Source: Chaunax sp. Z400 (lineage: Eukaryota > Chordata > Actinopteri > Lophiiformes > Chaunacidae). From it: a DNA stretch of 64,000 nt. A program made the position numbers and the translations under genes. A model generated the notes under the pieces. That model was given only the letters and a program-made list of their open reading frames with translations, did no database searches and had not been told where the DNA came from. Below are positions 56,265 to 64,000 of this stretch, in pieces; position 1 is the first letter of the stretch; each line of letters opens with the position of its first letter. Location of the stretch: the NCBI GenBank assembly GCA_037577475.1, contig CM075194.1, positions 23,474,492 to 23,538,491 of the forward strand. The letters are read 5' to 3'.

Positions 56265-59098
56265 GGGCATGATCACCCACTCTTTCCTTGGCTCTGCCTA
56301 CGTGAACTTTCACAATTCAGATTCAGGTATGTACTTTATCAAAACTAGAGACTTAAATGTGTAATCATCAATCTGTTTATCATTTTATGTATATCACTGA
56401 TCAGAGCACAGGTCTGCGTCTGCATCTGGTTTTCATGTGTGTGTTTCAGTGTTTTACTGAAATAGGCCTATATTATTTTCTCATTTTTGCCAAAAGCTGT
56501 TAACTATTAGAAGAATAACTGGACAGACATGTCTAAAATCCTGAAAAATAAGCACTCATCACATTTATGCAAGAACATTTTTAAAGTCATCAGCACCATA
56601 TAGAAATTGTGGCTTAGCACAAATCAACCTGTCAATGTATGTCAAAGTTCAATCAGTCAATGATCTAAGTGACTTTTTAAAGCTAGAATTGGTGGTTTTC
56701 TTACTATTTTATGATAGTAAACTGAATATTTTAGGATGCTGACATCAGAAAAAAATTCAGGGAATATAAATATGCACTATACACCTGGACTCAAACAGCA
56801 CCTGAGCACTAGAAACCCATTCAAGACGACCAACCACACCTTTAACATGTGCTGTTATATCCGGCTCTTGAGAATTTATATTTACTAAACAACTTAAGTC
56901 CTTTTTCTGTGCTCCTTCCCTCAGCCAAGGTTGCAATGAATGCCTTGAACCTTTTTGAGAACAAGGGGCAGCAAATGCGCATCACGTGGTCACAGCCTCA
57001 TCAGAGTGAAAGTGAAGCGGGAAAGGTATTCATCAGGAATCTTGAAAAGTCCATTAACACCAAGGCTCTAACTGCAATCTTGTCAACTTTTGGAAACGTC
57101 CTGGCATGCGAGGTAGGAGGCTAGTGTCTGATTCCCGCTTCTCCTATCTAATCTGAAGTAGGGGTATGGTCTGCAGTCGTTGTTGTAGCATAGCATTGTG
57201 ACCGCAGGTCTAATTAGCTGGTGTAAATGTCATAGAGTTGTTTGCACTAACAGAGAGATCAATCATTCGTACATGTGATATGTGAATCATTACACAATTG
57301 ATTAAATAATAGATGGAGTTTGGTTATGTTTAGTTGTGCCCTTAAACTAATAATGGGATTGTATTTTCAATAATATTGGAATATAAGTACGTACTTCATG
57401 TCCCAAAAAAGCTCTGCAATAAATTCAATTAGTCAGATGCAATCCACAAAAATGGGAGGTAGGGTTTTAAAGTCATCCATTCACTTGAAGAAATGTTTAA
57501 CTCAGCCTGTTTCCCAATGCAAAGAACATCTCAGTAGTTGGACTATAAAATCAGCTTTACTGTACTCTTACTGCATGTGTGTGGGGCCTAAACGTTTAGC
57601 ATGTGTCTACTTTCTCAAAGGTGATTCAAAAAGACTCTGGAGGATACGGCTTTGTGCAGTTTGGGAATCATATGTATAATGACAATAAGACCGTTGAATC
57701 AATATGGCACCTGGTCTCATTCAAAGCTGCACAATGATACCTGAGCAGTTTTAATGTGTCTTTGCAGAGATGACTTAATAGAGTTCTACAGTGTGCAATA
57801 ACACTTGGAGGAAGCTTGATGATGCCTAAGTAGCTCATACAATGTACCGAAAATACATAAATGGCTTTACAGTTGTGGCAAGGATAAAATTGTATTATTA
57901 CTATTATATTATTACAAATTATTATTATTATTATTATCATTTATTACTGTAATTAATGTTGTTAATGTGCATTAAGTTTCTGCTAAATGTCCATTTGAAT
58001 GCAGCTCTTTTAGGTGCTACTACTCAAACATGGAGTGGAATTTGGAGCAGCATGACATGGATGAAGAGAAGCCTGGCCCTGCCCAAGAGAAGAGGGAGCA
58101 ACAGACGGAGACTCGCCATCAGGTACATTTTCTCCTGCGCAAATTCACAAAACAACGTGTCATAGTTCACTTAATTAACTTCAGTCATATTGTCTGGTCA
58201 GTCATATGACAGACTGCAGCTTTGTCATATCCAGTGTTCCGTCTCTCATGGTTGCACTGGCCAAAATGGCTAATATATAGTGTTTTAAAAAGTTAACACT
58301 CTATCTCATCTTCAGGGTGTCAACTTATATATTAGGAACCTTCATCACAGAATTGATGATCAGCGTCTCTGGCAGGAATTCTCCCCCTTCGGTACCATCA
58401 CCAGTGCAAAGGTAGGACCTCGTCTCTTCACTTAGTGTATCTTCTGTGATTAGATGGCTGTGAAACAGCTGTCATTTACTGGTACTGATAATCAACTGGT
58501 GTCCAAATTTGGTCATTCGTTTCATTTGACTCTCGCTCTCAGGTCACGATGGTGGATGGACACAGCAAGGGCTTCAGCTTTGTCTGCTTCTCCTCCCGAG
58601 AGGAGGCCAGCAACGCCATGGCTGAAATGAATGGACGCGTTGTGGAGACCAAGCGTTTGTACGTGGCTCCGTTTCAGCCCAAGGAGGAGCGTCAAGCCAT
58701 GCTGAGGAAACAGCACATGCAGAGACAAACACAAGCCCCTGCAGCTGCTGCAACAGCCGCTCCTGTGCGTGGAGTCCTTCACCGCCGTGATGCCGCAGGA
58801 GGCCGCAACACCCAGCAGAACGAGACAGTCAATAGTCTACCTGCACAACAAATAGAGTTCAGCTATATGGCTGATAATCGTGTCTTTATGTTGATGTTTC
58901 TGTTCCTCTGTTCACTCTTCTTGTAGCAAAACAAAGCACCAGGCACCAACGAGCCCCTGCAGGAGCTGCAGCAGCCGCTCCTGTGCATTATGTCCCTCAC
59001 CTCCATGATGCAGCAGGAGTCGTACAACAGGAGGAGATGTTCATTAATTAGTATTGCTTCTTCTGTGTACTTTGTCCGATAAGTGCTACATAAATAAA
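56265..59098 (+). pseudogene. PABP-like gene, unit P3 (3' exons deleted)
   Basis: Exons: E1 56265-56326, E2 56925-57112 (donor intact; Thr-to-Ile in LTAILSTFGN), truncated E3 57621-57673, E4 58014-58122 (donor GTACAT), E5 58316-58411, E6 from 58543. A deletion of about 505 bp joins the end of E6 (NTQQNET, 58828) to the intron before E9, removing E7 and E8; reading on adds about 30 unrelated residues and stops at 58926. E9-like sequence follows at 58927, with AATAAA at 59093. RRM4 also has GFGF changed to GFSF in RNP1 (FSFVCFSS), a position central to RNA binding. Clearly a pseudogene. Confidence 0.8.
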
Positions 59099-59674
59099 GT
59101 TAATTGTTGTTCCAATTATAAAATAATTGGTGTCTGTTTTTAGCTTTTAGTGAAAATAGAATAATTTGACTGTTCCTGTGACTAATGCCAACTTGATCAA
59201 GTTTTCAAAGATGATAGTTCTACTGGCCAAATCAAAATACTTAAGGCACATGAGAGCTGCACCATGGCCAGTCTGTCCCATCTCTGTTCACTTTAATCAG
59301 AGGGATTTACTCTCAGTGTCTGAGCATCAAGCTGCAAGACATCTGTCAGAATAATCTCACCTACGGCACAAAGAAACTGTCCAACATGGCCATTAGAATG
59401 CATGTTTTTGTGTTCTCCTTAGGGAGGTCAGAGGTCACAGTGTTTTTGACAGGGATTCAGTGTCTTGTTCAACAATAGACAGCACCTTTCATGCTGATTT
59501 AAAACCTCCAGGGATTCATTAATGAATTGCACTCACACTTGCTATTATAATCATATTCTTCAATAATTTTACTTTTATTTACCTAATGTAACATACTTAG
59601 GCATCCTTACACAGCGAAATTAAGTGTTACAGCAGCACTGGAAACAAACCAAAGATGTATGGAGAGTAAGGCCC

Positions 59675-59710
<36 letters not shown>
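59675..59710 (+). repeat. ATT microsatellite (P3)
   Basis: The longest of the three homologous (ATT)n tracts, three repeats longer than in P1. Confidence 0.8.
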
Positions 59711-59711
<1 letters not shown>

Positions 59712-59805
59712 CTTCATTGCTTCACTCTTTTCTTCTTCGTTGTTTCCGTACACATTTGTCGTGCTTTGCTTGGATTCTAGCTACACTGCCCTCAACCATT
59801 TCTAA

Positions 59806-60018
59806 GAATGTCTTTGTTGAAGGACGTCCACACAGTAGGATAATGTTTACTGATATGACCCCTGACGTTTAGTCCAGGGAGGATATTTCAGGATGGCAGA
59901 TGAAAGGATAACATCTATGAGGAGAAACTTTATCAGCATGTAGCTGTGACCGAGCTGCTCTCTGCTGGACACATCAAGAATTACATCTACTCAACTGTAG
60001 GTGCAGTGTGAGGATTTA
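59806..60018 (+). repeat. Module U, occurrence 5
   Basis: Fifth occurrence of the 213-bp module, joined to the integrase region as at 45605. One difference within it is TTTAGTCCAGGG for TTTAGTCTAGGG. Confidence 0.75.
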
Positions 60019-60043
60019 AAACCTAAATGTCCTTCCTCATAAT

Positions 60044-60916
60044 GTGTCATTCCTATCATGCAGACCGGTTTGTCTGCCAACAAGACGCACATTTGTCAGT
60101 CAATATTATCTTGTTATGGACCTCATTGAATTAACACCACATGAGGGAAAGAAATACTGTTTGGTGATAGTGGATGTGTTCTCTAGATGGGTAGAAATAT
60201 TCCCTACAGGAAAAGCAGATGCTATAGCTGTAGCTAAAGCCTGGTGTAATGATGGGATTCCCAGATGGGGGATCCCAGACAAATTGTGCAGTGATAATGG
60301 ACCTCACTTTGTGAACAATGTTATCAATACTGTTGGAAAAGCATTGAACATTGCATTAAAACATCATTGCAGTTATCATCCACAGTCAGCAGGCTTAGTG
60401 GAAAGAACAAATGGCACAATTAAGAGTAATTTAAGGAAGACAATGGCAGAAACAGGCCTCCCATGGACAAAATGTTTACCTATGGTTGCTTTTAACATGA
60501 GAATAACAAGGAGCAGTAAAGGGCTTTCTCCTTTTGAAGTCCTATTCGGCCGACCTTATCAGATTCCTGAGTTAGGAGCAGTAACACGTGCAACAGACAA
60601 TGTTCCTGACACTCTAGTGGAGTATGTGAAACAGCTGCTTAGACAACTTGATGCTGTCAAAAGCTCCGTATCTCCACAGAACTCTGAGGATCCAGACCAA
60701 TCTGAGACACCAGCCCAGCTGAAACCTGGTGACTGGGTCCTGATAAAGGTGATCAACAGAAAGAACTGGGCATCACCTCGGTGGGAGGGGCCATTCCAAG
60801 TCCTCCTGCCCACTCCTACTGCAGTAAGAATTACAGAAAGACAATCCTGGATCCATAACACACATTGCAAAAAGTGTACATTGCCACAGCTGGACACACA
60901 CAGATACACTGATTAA
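60044..60916 (+). CDS. Endogenous retrovirus integrase (gammaretrovirus-like), isolated fragment
   Basis: An open frame of 290 codons without stops. It has a DD35E core: Asp26 in MDLIEL, Asp84 in CSDNGPHF, and Glu120 in GLVERTNGTIK, with 35 residues between the last two. A C-terminal SH3-like part with PGDWVLIKVINRKNW and RWEGPFQVLLPTPTAVRI is the gammaretrovirus-type wording. An integrase joins viral DNA to host DNA. The N-terminal zinc-binding part is missing or very degraded, and I see no reverse transcriptase, envelope or LTR nearby, so this is an old, isolated piece in the fish genome. It starts just after module U. Its first 73 codons are duplicated at 45631-45849. The annotated ATG is only the first in the frame. 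Confidence 0.8.
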   Translation: MSFLSCRPVCLPTRRTFVSQYYLVMDLIELTPHEGKKYCLVIVDVFSRWVEIFPTGKADAIAVAKAWCNDGIPRWGIPDKLCSDNGPHFVNNVINTVGKALNIALKHHCSYHPQSAGLVERTNGTIKSNLRKTMAETGLPWTKCLPMVAFNMRITRSSKGLSPFEVLFGRPYQIPELGAVTRATDNVPDTLVEYVKQLLRQLDAVKSSVSPQNSEDPDQSETPAQLKPGDWVLIKVINRKNWASPRWEGPFQVLLPTPTAVRITERQSWIHNTHCKKCTLPQLDTHRYTD

Positions 60917-60934
60917 AAGACTAGAGACGCTGTT

Positions 60935-61135
60935 CGTGTTTAACACCTGTTTCTGTGTGGAGTTTGCATGTTCTTCCCGTGTCTGCATGGGTTCCCTCCG
61001 GGTTTTCCGGCTTCCTCCCACCACCAAAAGCACGCAGTGGAAGTAAAGTGGTGACTCTAAATTGACTGTAGGTGTGAATGTGAGTGAGAATGGTTGTAAG
61101 CGGTTACAGAAAATGAATGGATGTTTCTCAGACTG
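60935..61135. repeat. Widespread teleost interspersed repeat (3' portion)
   Basis: GTGTGGAGTTTGCATGTTCT, GTGTCTGCATGGGTTCCCTC, GTGACTCTAAATTGACTGTA and GAATGGATG, in this order, form a repeat tail found thousands of times in fish genomes, usually classed with LINE/SINE-type elements. Only one part remains. Confidence 0.6.
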
Positions 61136-63333
61136 TCCAATTAACCATGAGATTTTGAGAGTGTGAATCAGAGTCAGTTCCTCACTGGGCCAGTTGTCTG
61201 AGCTCTGAACTCCAACCTCAGCCTGTTGGTGCTGTGACTCCTGTTAGCAGTTTTATTGCCCCAGTAAGAAGGTAAACCTCAGTGACTGCAGGGTTTCACA
61301 AGTCCACACAGCCACGCTTGTTTAAAATGGATCAAGCTGCATGTTTGAAGTATTGAAAGTCAATATTTCTTTGTGACACACAGTCCTGTCTGACAGTGGA
61401 GCGCTATGTGCTGCACAAGGCATCCATTGAGGGCTATGCCGGGGTGGGTGGGTCAGGGTCGGCTGCTGGTTTTGGAGGTTAAGAGTTGTTGGGTAACCAC
61501 TGTAGGCCTCTTTTCAAACTGGCCATGGATTAATGGAAACCACTGGACAGTGACTAATGTGCTTTTTCAAAAATTCATATGAACAGCATCACCGACTATC
61601 TTAGCTGTACTTTTACAACCTATAAAATGCTGTGGAGGAAATGTAATTCCTGACTAGATAGCGTTGAGTAGCACATCTTTTCTAATCCAGGACATGTGAT
61701 GTTGTAGAGACTGAAGGGATGGATGTGGATGGACACTAAAAACACAACAAGCATCCTGCATCCCTCATGTGATGTGATGAGTTCTAAGAGGCTGAAGTAA
61801 AAATACCATAAAATTCAAGTGCATGCATCCCTCTATTTTTGAGGTGGTTAAAAAGCTACAACTTGATATTTAAATAATTCTATAGGACTGTAATTATTAT
61901 TTCAGAGTATGCTTTAAGTAATATTTCAACATTTGGAGAAATATGCTTCTTTACTTCTCATGTCTGTATGTTAAATATGAAGCTCAAGCCAGGAGGATAT
62001 TAGCTTAGTTTAGGCTGGGTTCAGGACACTAAGGAGCTCCAACTTGTGGAACTGGGGAATAAATAGAGACAAAAGACAGTTCATAGTACATATTCTCTCT
62101 GAAGACGTCAGAGGTAAATCCTCCCTCGACAGGGACCCTCTGTGGCTCCATTTTCTTATTCTGTAACATGACTTTTCACATAGGGGACCTCAAACCAAAC
62201 AGGAGCTTTAACATAAGCTCAGTTTAAATATAATAAACGTTTACCATAAGGTGTCAACTTTATATATAATACTTTTTTCTTTTTTCTGTTGTAAAAAAAG
62301 ATTAGAAATACTTCCGTGAACCTAGAGGTTCACATTTAAAGTTCGGTAACAGGCTTAAATGATATTTTGTTTACTTGTTAAAATGATCTGAAATCATGAG
62401 ATCACATATTGAGTATGAAATCAACAAACACTACAGTCCAATGAGTCCGTCTGAAACTTTTCATATATGTTAATCCGACATTATCGCAGTAAAAATACTG
62501 TAAAACACTTTAGAACGAGTCTTTTATTTTGAAAAGAAATGTTTTAGGTCACTTGTAGCTTTGCTTTAAACACAATCATCTCCAGTTTCATGTATTTTTT
62601 ATTCCTTTTTATAAATTAAAAAGGTACATTATGCATGCAATACCGTATTAAGGTTAGGTTTCCATCTTCCACAGAAAAAATGTTCAACACAAAAATCTCT
62701 TAAAGTCAGATGAAGCTGCTGGAAAAGGTTGGAGAAGCCACAGCATGAAGCGATGGACACAGTCTGCGGTTGCATAGTGCAGTACATGGAGTTCCTCATT
62801 TAAAACAGCAGGCCGTTTGTAGTGCACATTACTGAAACTGTATGCTGGAACCTGCTGCTGGTCCATGTGGTCAACATGGGTCATCGGCACATGTACAGCA
62901 AATAGTATCTCATTATGTACATTTGTTAGTTATAAAAATACTCAACAGCAAATATTTACTTTTCTAATGGGATAAATATTTGTTCCTTTGCTTCTTTTGT
63001 CCATTTTTTCCTCTTTTGTTTGACATTTTAGCAAAGAAAGTCCTTCCTTAACATTTTGAGATTTAATCTGTAAAAAAAAAAAAAAAAAAAGGAAGTTTGG
63101 CCAAAGAAAAATAAAGCCAGGATTGTTGTGATCTGTGAGGTTGGTTTTATTTTGTTCTGATCTGATTCAACATCTCAAACCTTCAAAGCCATCATTTCAA
63201 AAAGAGCGATGGTGGGACGCTGCTCTGGAAACCCCTCTGATTGTCTCAAGCAGCCCAGCTCAACATTGGTTGGCTTGATTCTGAATGAAAATGGCTTCCT
63301 GTCCAGTCAACCAATGAGATTGATGCTATGTTT
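61136..63333. other. Noncoding DNA with a further decayed repeat and a poly(A) run
   Basis: 61915-62045 (TTTGGAGAAATATGCTTCTT, CATGTCTGTATG, AGGATATTAGCTTAGTTTAG) matches a common percomorph repeat. 63072-63090 is a run of 19 A, followed by GGAAGTTTGGCC, possibly a retroposed tail. No supported gene. Confidence 0.5.
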
Positions 63334-63375
63334 AGAGTTTAGAAGGAACATCACAATCAGAAGGAAAGAGATGAA
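63334..63375. repeat. 42-bp patch shared with transglutaminase intron 1
   Basis: AGAGTTTAGAAGGAACATCA and the next 22 bases equal 32729-32770 and the homologous place in copy 2 (about 53045). The patch ends exactly where 5S array spacer (GTTTAAAACTTGG) starts, so the join between island and array involved DNA from the duplicated block. Confidence 0.8.
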
Positions 63376-63483
63376 GTTTAAAACTTGGATTGCAGCTGTG
63401 TTTCGCACAAAAACTGTCTGTGGTTAATTTGCTCCCTGTAATTATGACGAATGTTTAAATAGTCGACTCCAAAAAGCTCTGCA

Positions 63484-63602
63484 GCTCATGGCCATACTGA
63501 CCTGAATAAGCCCAATCTCGTCAGATCATGGAAGCCAAACAGGGCCAGGCCTGGTTAGTACTTGGATGGGAGACCGCCTGGTAATACCAGGTGCTGTGAG
63601 CT
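63484..63602 (+). rRNA. 5S rRNA-like gene, right block copy 1
   Basis: Variants: GCTCATGGCC, CATACTGACCTG, AGATCATGG, CGCCTGGTAATACC. Box C and the T-run are intact. Confidence 0.9.
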
Positions 63603-63797
63603 TTTCTATAGGATAAAAAATACTTTTTTAAGCCAGTGGATGAATTGCATGATGGAATTGACCATATGGCACCTCAGATGACCCTAAAGTTTAAAACTTG
63701 GAGGGCAGCTGTGTTTTGCACAAAAACTGTCCATATCGATTTTGCGCCCTCTTATTATGATGAATGTTTAAATAGTGCGACTCTGAAAAGCTATGCA

Positions 63798-63916
63798 GCT
63801 CACGGCCATACTGTCCTGAATAAGCCCAATCTCGTCAAATTTTGGAAGCCAAACAGGGCCAGGCCTGGTTAGTACTTGGATGGGAGACCGCCTGGGAATA
63901 CCAGGTACTGTGAGCT
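63798..63916 (+). rRNA. 5S rRNA-like gene, right block copy 2
   Basis: Variants: CGTCAAATTTTGG for CGTCAGATCTTGG, and CCAGGTACTGTGAGC. TTTAAATA lies near -30, and a T-run follows. Confidence 0.9.
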
Positions 63917-64000
63917 TTTCTATAGGATAAAAAATACTTTTTTAAACCTGTGGATGAATTTGATGATGGAATTGACCATATGCCACCTTCAGATGGCCCT

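Larger units (their letters stand above)
55452..59805 (+). repeat. PABP-like unit P3 (4,354 bp)
   Basis: Third unit, starting with module U, occurrence 4 (55452-55674). It shares the E3 deletion and several small variants with P2. The unidentified frame at 55676-55951 is open. Confidence 0.9.
45850..60262. repeat. Tandem segmental duplication, copy 2 (14.4 kb, shortened)
   Basis: Repeats 25106 onwards. Losses against copy 1: about 440 bp of the Penelope-like element (joined at 46170), 457 bp at 54490, one whole PABP-like unit, and about 500 bp of the 3' exons of P3. These add up to the length difference. At 60262 the sequence passes without a break into the rest of the integrase, the original right flank. 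Confidence 0.88.
63376..64000 (+). repeat. 5S rRNA gene array (right block, runs off the window)
   Basis: Array spacer and two 5S-like genes on the + strand, on a 314-bp period, with the same spacer families as the left block (first GAATGTTTAAATAG with TTCGCACA, then type A). The same orientation on both sides of the island suggests one original locus. Confidence 0.92.

Noticed and set aside
62684..62890. 68-codon minus-strand frame as a small gene
   Set aside because: No family resemblance, no splice context, and A/T-rich noncoding surroundings.

Overview
The window is teleost nuclear DNA, probably from a percomorph. The evidence is intron-containing vertebrate genes (a GABA-A receptor gamma subunit, a transglutaminase, poly(A)-binding protein relatives), fish-type retroelements, and several short interspersed repeats that are common in spiny-rayed fishes. 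The species cannot be named from the sequence. Nothing bacterial or plasmid-like is present.

Left edge (1-9683): a head-to-tail array of 30 complete divergent 5S rRNA genes of 119 nt, mostly on a 314-317 bp period, plus the first half of a 31st. Spacers fall into two families. A 1,345-bp four-gene higher-order unit is repeated almost perfectly at 1 and 1346. All complete copies are on the + strand. Most keep a TATA-like box near -30, an intact 3' half of the internal promoter and a T-run terminator. The 31st copy is split by a roughly 4-kb retroelement cargo (9684-13678) whose main part is a decayed Tx1/L1-type LINE. The 5S sequence on the two sides overlaps by 30 bp, as a target-site duplication would. 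The array resumes at 63376 and runs off the right end, so about 49.5 kb of unrelated DNA sits inside or beside one 5S locus.

The island (13906-63375) is a mosaic of broken genes and mobile elements. 13.9-19.3 kb holds two well-preserved exons of a gamma-1-like GABA-A receptor subunit without the rest of the gene. 19.6-24.5 kb holds pieces of a teleost multicopy PB1-like/SAMD3-like family, interrupted by a minus-strand LINE. 24.8-25.85 kb is a minus-strand Penelope-like element with a GIY-YIG region.

25106-45849 is a 20.7-kb block repeated in tandem as 45850-60262; the second copy is shortened by several deletions. The block contains the first six exons of a minus-strand transglutaminase (frameshifted just before the active-site cysteine in both copies), PABP-like gene units of about 4.9 kb (two in copy 1, one in copy 2), and part of an endogenous-retrovirus integrase. 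The tandem breakpoint lies inside the integrase: truncated at 45849, continuous at 60044-60916. The three PABP-like units each carry different lesions.

No operon-like cooperation exists here. The unifying theme is structural: a divergent 5S array, a LINE of the type known to target 5S genes, and serial tandem duplication of gene fragments. The best leads are the 5S class itself (compensated helix I, possibly an oocyte/maternal type), the LINE in a 5S copy, the nested duplications with mappable breakpoints, and the recombined PABP-like family.
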